Source: Lachnospiraceae bacterium M18-1
Lineage (GTDB): Bacteria; Bacillota; Clostridia; Lachnospirales; Lachnospiraceae
Direction of reading: 5' to 3'
Assembly (NCBI GenBank): GCA_000403295.2
Contig: KE159605.1
Span: 1,087,409-1,151,408, forward strand
Length of the DNA stretch: 64,000 nucleotides
In this document: piece by piece, positions 1-8,200 of the stretch
Layout of the letters: every line of letters starts with the position of its first letter
Numbering within the stretch: the first letter of the stretch is position 1
The notes under the pieces: generated by a model
Told to the model about the DNA's origin: nothing
What the model saw: only the letters and a program-made list of their open reading frames with translations
Database searches by the model: none
Translations under genes and position numbers: made by a program

Positions 1-649
1 CTGCCACGCGTCCCATACAGCCCTCATGACAAGAGATACATGGCCGGATTTCTCCTGTACGCCCTGCTTTTAGCTTGTTACAATAATCCGGATCAGCAAG
101 CAAAGGCCGTCCCAGATCAATCACGTCACATACGCCTTCTTCAATAGCAGACAATGCCATATCCGGATCATCCATACGTCCCGCTCAGAATACCGGAATA
201 CCAACCACTTCTTTCACCATTTTACAATAGGTACGGTACAGTCCTTTTTCCTGATACATTGGCGGATGATTCCACCACCATGCATCATATGTTCCAACAT
301 CCGTATCCAAGGCGTCATAACCATGTGCCTCTAACAACTTGGCTGCCTCCAGGCCTTCCTCTGTGTCACGTCCCATTTAAACAAATTCTTCCCCTGGAAG
401 CGCCCCTATTCTCCAATCTTTTATCATACTCTTTACACTGAACCGCAACGTAACCAGGAAGTCCTGTCCGCAGCGTACCTTAATCTCTTCCACCACTTCT
501 CTGGCGAAACGAAGCCTGTTTTCCAGTGAACCGCCATATTCATCCGTCCTCTGATTAAACATGGAAATGGCAAATTGATCTAGCAAGTACCCCTCATGTA
601 CCGCATGAATCTGCACACCGTCAAAACCGGCGCGTTTTGCGTGAAACCC
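1..649 (-). pseudogene. Old yellow enzyme family NADH:flavin oxidoreductase, degenerate, runs off the window
   Basis: Relative of the flavin-dependent enoate/dienoate reductases. The reading contains the family stretches GFDGVQIHAVHEGYLLDQF, EYGGSLENRLRFAREV and AWWWNHPPMYQEKG, and near the window edge a Cys-rich CISCHEGCMGRV segment typical of the iron-sulfur-containing branch. Two in-frame stops break it, TAA at 377-379 and TGA at 185-187; both sit where the family has an ordinary residue, so they are point nonsense changes and the frame is otherwise kept. The N-terminal FMN half is missing and is replaced by a piece of a SIR2 gene joined in frame at about 649/650. The gene continues beyond base 1. 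It is not functional as seen. Confidence 0.8.
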
Positions 650-1035
650 CGCTTTCTGAAAACAATGGTCTACGTTCGTAGTGATGACAAAATAATCCTT
701 ATCCTTTACCAGTCCAAGCAGTTCCTGATATACCGGCTTCGGCGCCTCCTATAACGGTTGACATAGATATAGCGGCTCCAATAAGCTCAATGTTCTTCCA
801 ATGTCTGGTAAGGATAAAACCCTCCTGTATACATATCATGGAAGCCGTACTTCTCTTCAAAATCCGAAAAATACTGCCGGAAACGCTCCCCCGTATACAC
901 AAATCCCGCCGATGTGGAAAGCCCTGCGCCCGCTCCGATCACCACTGCGTCAGCAGCTTGTAATTCCTCTTTCAGCCTTTCCATTTCTGATAAGCGTTTT
1001 TTTGCAGATTTCATGCCCGACATCCTTGAAAACAT
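650..1035 (-). pseudogene. SIR2-family NAD-dependent deacetylase, N-terminal remnant fused to the next pseudogene
   Basis: The N-terminus carries the NAD-binding GAGAGLSTSAG motif and GFHDMYTGGFYPY, typical of the SIR2 proteins of Clostridia. A good GGAGGAG ribosome site precedes the ATG at 1035. The frame stops at TGA 787-789, where the family has Trp (EEH-stop-AYWSRYIYVNRY), so this is a TGG to TGA change. A frameshift near 745 follows, after which PKPVYQELLGLVKDKDY and TTNVDHCFQKAGF are readable. At AGF the sequence passes directly into the old-yellow-enzyme reading. The SIR2 C-terminal half, including the zinc site, is absent. Confidence 0.75.
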
Positions 1036-1123
1036 TGAATATCTCCTCCTTTTATGTCTTCAGCGTGTTGAATTTTCATCATATCCATAGTATAATCTAT
1101 ATGTAACATTCAAATCAAATGCT

Positions 1124-3047
1124 GGGGCTGTTGCACCAGAGATCAAAAAATCTCGGATGTAACAGCCCCTTCTTCTAAAAAGAGTAGTTTTTTTATTGAA
1201 ATTAGAGAGGTACTCCCCGTTGTTTTTTTAGATGGACGCACTTTCCCAGGCCCTGTCACCAGACAGGGCCTGAGTCTTTTGAACGGTCTATTTTTATGCG
1301 CTTTTCTTTAAAGGAAACAGGTGATTCCCGGTTCTGTCTCCCTGAATCTTATGGTGCAGCTTATTGATGTTATGTGCAAATGCCAAAAGTATCGCTTCTG
1401 CTTTCACATTCTGGCTCCCACGGCACAAAAATCTACGGAATCCACTGTTCTGTTTTAGTTCCCCGAAGGATCCTTCCACCTGGATACTTCGATTCATCCG
1501 GAGTTTTATCCCTTCTTCGCTTTCGATCCGCTCCAGGTCTGCTTCCCGGTATTCGAGCAACTTTTTTGATACATACAGGTTCTTGTTCCGATCCTCCAAG
1601 GGGGTCTTACAGTGGTTCCCCTTGATGCATTCCTTCTTATATGGACATCCACCGCATTCCTGGCAGGTATAAACTGTTGTCTCCCGTTCATATCCAGTCC
1701 GGGTTTTCTCTTTTTTTATGCTTTCCTTATGTAATTTTTTCCCATTATGGCACGTGTAGGTATCCGTTGCTTCGTCATACTCCATGTTTTCTACCCGGCC
1801 GATGTCTTTTTTACATTTCCTTGTTTTTGAAATCTCATAATTTGCCGGTTTGATGTATGACAACATCCCACTGCCGTCCAGATACCCATAATTTTCTTCG
1901 CTTTCATATCCGGAATCCGTCACTACTTTTGAATAAGAAAAGCCAAGATTCCTTTCCATAGATTTCAAAAATGGAATCAATGTTGTGGTATCCGCTGGCT
2001 GTGGTCCCAGGGTCAGCCATGAAATATATTCACTGTCTACGCCATGCTGGAGATTATATCCGGCCTTGAGCTGTCCGTTCCCCATAGCGTCTTCTTTCAT
2101 CCTCATAAAAGTCGCGTCATGGTCGGTTTTGGAATAACTGTTGCGTGTTCCGCAAATATGCAGCTTTTTCGTATATTCTTTCAGTTTTTTCAGATGTCCT
2201 TCCAAAGTCTCAATGCTTTTCTGCAGGATATGTTTTCGTTTCCCAGTGCCATGGACGAATTCAATTCCTTCTGATTCTTTCAATGCATACAGTTTCTTCC
2301 GCAGCTTTTTTACATGCTTCATTTTCACCTGGTTCTGATACACCACCTTGATCCCGTAAGTCTCCTCACAGAGTTCTACAAAGGCAGCCAGTTTCTCCAA
2401 TAATTTTCCCAGGTTCTTACTGACCGCTTTCTTCCATACAAAAGTATATTTGTTGGCGCATGCTTCGATCTTTGTACCGTCTATGAAAATGGTTTCTCCG
2501 GACAATTCTCCCAGTTGATACAGGAACTGGGACACTTCTGCCATGATCGGCTCTGCGCAGGGACCGAAATGCAGGGTACGAAACCTGGCAATGGTGGAAT
2601 AATGGGGTGCCTTTGCCCCTTCCAGAAGCCACATGAAATTAATATCCCGGAGACAGGCCGCGGCAATCTCCCGACTGGAATAGAGATGATTCATGTAACC
2701 ATAAACCAAGATCTTGAGCAGTTGACGCGGTGTCGGTTCGTTTGCGTGCCCCTCCCGGCAGTAAGTCCGATATAAATCTCCTAAAAACATCCTTTCTATA
2801 AATTGACTTAACAAACGAACCGAATCATCATCTGGAATCAAATGTTCAATATCCAGTGGAAGAACTAGTTGATAATTTTGAGGAAAACGAGTATAATCTT
2901 TATGTAAAATAAAAGTATTAATTCGCATAATTTTTATTTTACAACAGGAGCCAGATTTTACAAGTATCTGGCTCTATTTTTTTGTATTTAGATGAAAAAA
3001 TTTCCATCAAAAATAGGGCTGAAGCACTATATTAGTGCAACAGCCCC
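1124..3047. mobile_element. IS1182-family insertion sequence, apparently complete
   Basis: The ends are perfect 13-bp inverted repeats, GGGGCTGTTGCAC at 1124-1136 and its complement at 3035-3047, enclosing one transposase gene. A small hairpin lies just inside the left end (about 1138-1170). No clear target duplication was found: ATG occurs on both flanks but is too short to count. It sits between two decayed genes, the SIR2 remnant and the HxlR remnant. The total length of 1924 bp suits the family. Confidence 0.85.
1294..2928 (-). CDS. IS1182-family DDE transposase
   Basis: Intact 544-residue transposase, the usual family length, that would cut and paste the surrounding IS. The N-terminal helical domain includes LVLPLDIEHLIPDDDSVRLL and PTPRQLLKILVYGYMNHLYSSREI. 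The DDE core shows IFIDGTKIEACANKYTFVWKK (first Asp) and VVTDSGYESEENYGYLD (second Asp). A Cys-rich stretch (CQECGGCPYKKECI, around residue 430) follows, and the C-terminal NRSIQVEGSFGELKQNSGFRRF carries the catalytic Glu. No stop or frameshift was seen, so the element may still be active. Confidence 0.93.
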   Translation of the reverse strand: MRINTFILHKDYTRFPQNYQLVLPLDIEHLIPDDDSVRLLSQFIERMFLGDLYRTYCREGHANEPTPRQLLKILVYGYMNHLYSSREIAAACLRDINFMWLLEGAKAPHYSTIARFRTLHFGPCAEPIMAEVSQFLYQLGELSGETIFIDGTKIEACANKYTFVWKKAVSKNLGKLLEKLAAFVELCEETYGIKVVYQNQVKMKHVKKLRKKLYALKESEGIEFVHGTGKRKHILQKSIETLEGHLKKLKEYTKKLHICGTRNSYSKTDHDATFMRMKEDAMGNGQLKAGYNLQHGVDSEYISWLTLGPQPADTTTLIPFLKSMERNLGFSYSKVVTDSGYESEENYGYLDGSGMLSYIKPANYEISKTRKCKKDIGRVENMEYDEATDTYTCHNGKKLHKESIKKEKTRTGYERETTVYTCQECGGCPYKKECIKGNHCKTPLEDRNKNLYVSKKLLEYREADLERIESEEGIKLRMNRSIQVEGSFGELKQNSGFRRFLCRGSQNVKAEAILLAFAHNINKLHHKIQGDRTGNHLFPLKKSA

Positions 3048-3061
3048 ATGAGGTGAATCTT

Positions 3062-3399
3062 ATGGTAAAAAAGAAAGAATTACCGGATTGCCCGGTGGCA
3101 ACCACCGTGCAAATGATCGGAAGCAAATGGTAACTGTTGATCATGCGTAATCTGCTCCAACGTCCCTGGCGTTTTAATGAACTGCAGAGAAACCTGGAGG
3201 GAATCAGCCAGAAAGTATTGACAGACAACCTGCGTTCTATGGAAGCAGACGGCATCATTACCCGTACCGTTTATCCGGAAGTTCCCCCAAGAGTTGAATA
3301 TGCTTTATCGGAATTAGGGAATCCATGTGTCCAATCATAGAATCCATGAAAGTGTGGGGATTGAATTATCAAAGTATCGCGGAAAGTGAAAATGCATGA
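3062..3399 (+). pseudogene. HxlR-family winged-helix regulator, inactivated
   Basis: Reads as a typical short HxlR DNA-binding protein: CPVATTVQMIGSKW, then RFNELQRNLEGISQKVL and RTVYPEVPPRVEYALSELG. Two lesions are visible. TAA at 3131-3133 replaces the conserved Lys after GSKW. A frameshift follows SELG near 3320; in the other frame the normal ending resumes (SMCPIIESMKVWG) to a TGA at 3397-3399. It starts 14 bp from the right end of the IS1182 element, so its promoter region has been displaced. Confidence 0.8.
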
Positions 3400-3422
3400 C
3401 GCCCGCGTGGTCTCCTCCCGGC

Positions 3423-3566
3423 TTATTCAATGATCTTCACCCTGCCCCATACATCCGCCTTATGCTTCACCACCGTATCAATGATATCCGGGATGTCTTT
3501 GATATTTGTGCCGGATACCGTAGTCATGATCACTGCACGGATGCGAAAAGCAAAATATTCTTTCAT
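3423..3566 (-). pseudogene. Fragment resembling a radical SAM maturase
   Basis: A 47-residue reading with IRAVIMTTVSGTNIKDIPDII and DTVVKHKADVWG. This resembles the inner strand-helix part of radical SAM/SPASM enzymes, where a Gly/Thr-x-Asn turn follows the strand. The CxxxCxxC cluster is absent, so at most it is a fragment of a maturase. It lies downstream of a Cys-containing micro-peptide in the order expected of a radical-SAM RiPP cluster. The family call is from memory of the motif pattern and needs a profile search. Confidence 0.4.
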
Positions 3567-3631
3567 GGGGTGTCCTTTCCTTTCAGCTTCTCTATTTTAT
3601 ATGAAACACATAAGCATAATAACCCAAAAAT

Positions 3632-3668
3632 CCCTGGCAGTCTTTCTATGTATCTAAAACTGCCAGGG
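3632..3668 (-). terminator. Intrinsic terminator after the micro-peptide
   Basis: Perfect 9-bp stem, CCCTGGCAG at 3632-3640 with CTGCCAGGG at 3660-3668, followed on the minus strand by ATTTTTG. It lies just downstream of the 28-residue peptide gene. Confidence 0.65.
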
Positions 3669-3689
3669 CGCAAAACACAGCCAGTCAGA

Positions 3690-3776
3690 CTATTTGTCCC
3701 CGGCGCCGCACGCTGAACCACATGAAGAAACCGGCTCTGCCATCTTCTTCCATGCCGCTAAATTAGAAAGCGCCAT
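3690..3776 (-). CDS. 28-residue Cys-containing peptide, possible RiPP precursor
   Basis: A short open frame with an excellent AGGAGG site 9 bases before the chosen ATG at 3776; a second ATG two codons upstream is too close to that site. The peptide has an amphipathic, leader-like N-terminus (MALSNLAAWKKMAEP) and a small-residue C-terminus with two Cys (SSCGSACGAGDK). TATAAT at about 3824-3829 (minus strand) is a candidate -10 box, and a strong terminator follows the gene. A radical-SAM-like fragment lies immediately downstream. The shape fits a ribosomally made, modified peptide whose maturase has decayed. It could also be an unrelated small protein. No family was assigned. Confidence 0.45.
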   Translation of the reverse strand: MALSNLAAWKKMAEPVSSCGSACGAGDK

Positions 3777-3866
3777 GCTCATTACCTCCTAGTTTTTTAC
3801 AGGCTTCTTATCCGCCTGCAGATATATTATAAGCGATATACGGCGTTCAAGACAGTACGCACTTTT

Positions 3867-4454
3867 TTATAACCCAGTTACTTTTTTGTAACCTCGCCTG
3901 ATATAGAATTCGCATTTTGCGGCCTGGCACTCTGAATTTCTCTTTGTATATTTACAGACCTGCAATGTAACCGGAAGGTTACACCCCATACACCTATTCA
4001 TTCCCCGTACAGCTTCGCTGACTGCGATCCAGACAGCTCTTTTACAACATCTAGGTCCTCCATACTTCGCCAAATGACTTTGAACTCCTGCAGTGATCAA
4101 ATTCACTCTCTGTAAATCTTCTTTTGAAAATGGATTCACAGACAACAAAATGCTGACAGCAGCTCCTGCCCCCATCACAGTACCACAACTTCCATACAGA
4201 GCACATACACCCACCGGAATCGTATTTACCCTGACATATGCCTTTACCAACATTTCCTTTTTTTCTATCTTGTATTCATTGCAATATGCAGTCAGCAATA
4301 CTGCTGATACCAGATAGTGATGTTCCGGCCCGCGCATCCGTACACATTCCATCTCCATCAGCTTATCAGCAATAGAAACCGCGTCTGTACTTTCACACTC
4401 CATGCAGAATTTTTTAATCAGATCCGCAGTCTCCTTTGGTATTACTCCTGCCAT
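3867..4454 (-). CDS. DUF5714-type cysteine-rich protein
   Basis: A 195-residue protein with family-like blocks: ALYGSCGTVMGAGAAVSIL, the twin-Cys GGPRCCKRAVWIAVSEA, and a C-terminal Cys set (CMGCNLPV, CKYTKRNSECQAAKCEFY) that could bind a metal or iron-sulfur cluster. DUF5714 domains often form the C-terminal part of larger anaerobe proteins; here the domain stands alone. Function is unknown. It reads intact, unlike its neighbours, and slightly overlaps a short upstream open frame. The assignment rests on the CCKR and Cys-spacing pattern. Confidence 0.6.
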   Translation of the reverse strand: MAGVIPKETADLIKKFCMECESTDAVSIADKLMEMECVRMRGPEHHYLVSAVLLTAYCNEYKIEKKEMLVKAYVRVNTIPVGVCALYGSCGTVMGAGAAVSILLSVNPFSKEDLQRVNLITAGVQSHLAKYGGPRCCKRAVWIAVSEAVRGMNRCMGCNLPVTLQVCKYTKRNSECQAAKCEFYIRRGYKKVTGL

Positions 4455-4552
4455 ATTTCTATCTCCTTCTCCACATCCTGAATATGCTTCTTCTCATAAC
4501 AGAATTTCTTTAACTTACCAGATTGCAGGAGCTCCACACGAGGACATTTCAT
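4442..4552 (-). CDS. 36-residue open frame between the sortase remnant and the DUF5714 gene
   Basis: The ATG at 4552 overlaps the stop of the truncated sortase frame as ATGA, and its end overlaps the start of the DUF5714 gene. It reads MKCPRVELLQSGKLKKF, then CYEKKHIQDVEKEIEIW. The charged helical ending looks like a protein C-terminus, so it may be the tail of a lost gene joined here by deletion. No function is proposed. Confidence 0.3.
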   Translation of the reverse strand: MKCPRVELLQSGKLKKFCYEKKHIQDVEKEIEIWQE

Positions 4553-5157
4553 TTTTGAGATCTCCGGGAGTCATACACCGAATCCCGCACAGGCACCTGT
4601 CGGCACTCCACAATCTCACATTTCAGCGTCTTATCCGGCAGGTATAGGATTACCCTGCCTTGCTCTTCTCTGAAATCTTTATCCTGATATTTCTCCAATT
4701 GACTGAACATACTCCCATCCTGCATATTGCGCCCGTACAGGATGACTTTCCTATCTGTGAAATCTGCTTTATTCCGAAAATCCAGAAAAATACTCCCGGC
4801 TATGTTCTCTTTCCCATCAAACATATAATGCAGGTAATGTTCATTGTCCTCCCCCTGCACCACAGGGTAGTCCACACCAATCCCTGGTATCTCTATCCAT
4901 GCCACGATATCCTTATTGATCGTCCGAAGCCCGTCAAAATCAATTTTTTGTACAAACTTCTCCTTAGAATCTGCTATCTGATCTTTCCCTTCCTCAACTT
5001 CGTCCTGATCGACTCCCTCTGCAATATACTGTTTCAATTTCTGGTATCCTTCCGCTGCTTCATAGTATACCGCCCATATCCGGAATACATACCTGCCTGC
5101 AGCCAAAAAAATGATGCTAAGTACAAACAGCAATACATATTCTTTTTTCCTCTTCAT
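4549..5157 (-). pseudogene. Class B sortase, truncated and lacking catalytic residues
   Basis: N-terminal membrane anchor (residues 8-28), then the sortase B core: AWIEIPGIGVDYPVVQGEDN, HYLHYMFDGKENIAGSIFLD and VILYGRNMQDGSMF. Class B sortases have His in YGH(N/H)M; here the codon is CGC (Arg, about residue 143), one transition from CAC. The reading ends at 202 residues, before the catalytic Cys motif (usually TLSTC) and the final Arg, and replacement sequence follows. The catalytic His, Cys and Arg are therefore all missing, and this copy should not be able to anchor the adjacent adhesin. It follows that adhesin gene by about 100 bp. Confidence 0.85.
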
Positions 5158-5260
5158 CGAAATCCCTCCATTTTTCTCACAAAAAAAGCTGCCATACCAA
5201 CGCTTTCGTCAGTACGGCAGCTTTCTATTACTTTGCTATTTTTATGAATTTACCCGGGGT

Positions 5261-8200
5261 TCACCTTCTTTTCCGATAAATCCGGATCACAACAGCCACA
5301 ATCCCTGCTAAAGCTGCTAATAATACCACAATCGGAATCCACAAGTTAGTCGTATCTCCGGTTTTCGGTGTAGGCGGTGTCTCCACGCTTGGCGGCGTTG
5401 GCGTTTCTGGCTCTTCCGGTACCTCGGTCAATTTTATGGTCTGGCTTTCTGCCGTGATATCTTCATGGCTGGTGACTTCCACCTCTTTTTCTTCCTTTCC
5501 GTCCTTGATCGTGATGTAAAGTTTTTCAAATACCACCACATCATGGCCGCCCAGTCCGGTGGCATCGAAGGTAAATGGGACATCCAAAAGCCCCTCGGCA
5601 GTTTCCGGCCGGAAAGTAGTCTCTGCTGTAACCGGCTTCCCATCCACCAGGACTTCTTTTCCGGTCTCCCTATCCATCAAGGTTCCTGCAAGCCTGTAGG
5701 AGAATCCTCCGGCCACCAGATCCTTATAAGACACCGTATCAATGAGCTGCGTCTCTTTTTCTGCCAACGCTTCCTGGTCCCCGTCTTTTGCGTCCTTTGC
5801 TGTGGTGCCGATCTCCGGGAAATAGATGCTCTGCTCCGGGGAATGGATGTCCGCATGGACAGCCACTTCCTTTTCCTCACAGGATACCGACTCGAAAGCA
5901 ACGATTGTTTTCCCCTTCAGGGCGCTGGCATCAAAGGTAAAGGGAAGTTCCACACTGCCTTCCGCTTCTTTTGGCGTAAATGTCAGTTCGGAGGTAACGG
6001 GCTTTTCATCCACCAACAGTGGTTCCCCAGTCTCTTTATCCATCAAGGTTCCGGTCAGTTTGTATTCCTTTCCAGGAACCAGATGATAGGATACCGTATC
6101 GATAATGGTCAGGTCTTTCTTTGGCAGCGCCATCTGGCTTCCGGTCTCCGGACAGCTTGCTTTTGTCCCGATCTCTGAAAAATAGATGCTTTGTGGAACG
6201 GACTCGATATCTGCATGGACGGCAATCTCCTTCTCTTCATAAGAAACAGATTCGAACGCCACCACAGTCTTCCCGGCCAGGGCACTGGCATCAAAGGTAA
6301 AGGAAAGCTCTACGCTTCCTTCGGATTCTTCTGGTGTAAAGGTTTTCTCAGAAGTAATCGGTTTTCCCTCTACCAGCAATGGTTCCCCGGTTTCTCTATC
6401 CATAAGTGTCCCGGTCAGCTTATACTCTTTTCCGGGAACTAAGCGGTAGGAAACCGTATCCGTGATGGTCAGGTCTTTCTTCGGCGGCGCCGTCTGGCTT
6501 TCCGTTTCCGGACAGGAGGCTTTTGTGCCGATCTCCGGGAAATAGATGGTCTGCGGCTCGTCCTCGATATCGGTATGGACCGCAACCTCCTTTCCCTGGT
6601 AGGATACGGATTCGAAAGCCACCAGTGTTTTCCCCTGCAGGGCGCTGGCATCAAAAGTGAAAGAAAGCTCTACCGTCCCTTCCGCTTCCTCCGGTGTAAA
6701 AGTCAATTCGGAAGTGACCGGTTTTTCGTCAACCAGCAGCGGCTCCCCGGTCTCTTTATCCATCAGGGTTCCGGTCAGCTTATATTCTTTTCCTGGAACC
6801 AGATGATAGGATACGGTATCAATAATAGTCAGGTCTTTCTTTGGCAGCGCCATCTGGCTTCCCGTTTCCGGGCAGGAAGCTTTCGTGCCGATCTCCGGGA
6901 AGAACATCTGTTGTTTTTCTTCAGACAGATCCGCATGGACAGCCACTTCCTTTTCCTCATAAGCTACAGATTCAAAGATGACCGTCTTTCTTCCCTTTAA
7001 TCCGCTTCCGTCAAATTCAAACACCACGTCTACGGTGCCGTCAATGGCATCCGGCGTAAAATCTGCCTGTGCCGTGACCGGCTTTTCATGGATCAGGATG
7101 GGTTCCCCGGTTTCCTGATCCATCAGAGTTCCCGTGGCTGTATATTCCTGGTCAGGAATCAGGCCCTTATAGGCAATGGTATCCGTAAGTATGACGGTTT
7201 CATCCGCATTTGCGATATTTTCCCCGGTGTCAGAATCAGCCGCCGTCGTGCCGATTTCCGGGAACGCAACCTGTTGGTCGGTATCCTCAATATCCGCATG
7301 GACAGCCAGCTTTAAGTCCTCCTGATAAAGCGTTTCAAATACGACCGTTGTCTTGCCTGCCAGGGATGTGGCGTCAAAGGTAAACGTCACTTCCACTTTG
7401 CCGTCAGATTTCTTTGCCTTGAAGGTCTTTTCCGAAATGACTTCTTTCCCGTCAATCAGGATCGGCGAGCCATCCTCCGCATCCATGAGCGTCCCCACGA
7501 CTTTATATTCCTGTCCCTTCTTTAACCCGGAATATTCCACCGTATCTACAATGGTGATCTTCTCCTTCGGGGCGCTCATATGGGTGTTGGATTCCTTGTC
7601 CAGAGCAGTCGTTCCAATCTCAATAATATCATCCGTGAGAGTTCCCAGGTCTACGGTCACGGAATCCCTGTAGACGCTGGCTTCGAATTTCAGAAGATCC
7701 ATGCCCTCATTCGTCTTGCAGGGCTGCTCTTCGATGGTATAGGTATCGTATAGGAGCGCGCCCTTCGCGTCATCTGGCTCCACAGTGCCAAACCAGATGC
7801 CGTCCTCACTTGTCTTCCCCTGATTGGTGTTCTGCGTATGTTTGTTCCATTCGGAAGACGTGCTGGCATAGCCGTTTTTGTCAGTGACGATGGTATGGCT
7901 CTCCCCGGTGGTTTTGGAGGTGATGGAAAACGGCACATCCGAAAGCCGCTTCATGTCGCCGTCCGAGATCTTGACAAATTCCAAATCCCCGCGGATGACC
8001 TGGTTGTAGATGGAGGATTCCTCCGAAACCAGCTCCACAAATTTCTCATTTTCCAGGATATCAAATTCCAGGACCTTCGCGCCGTCTTTCAAATACCCTT
8101 CCGGCGCTTTGATCTCCTCCACTTTATAGTGTCCGTATGGCAGGGTATCCTTTTCTGTGGATGCGAGCCCGTTTTCATCAGCCTTGATCGTGATCACGCT

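Noticed and set aside
1115..3052. Target-site duplication of the IS1182 element (ATG on both flanks)
   Set aside because: Three matching bases are too few to separate from chance, and the flanks are decayed.
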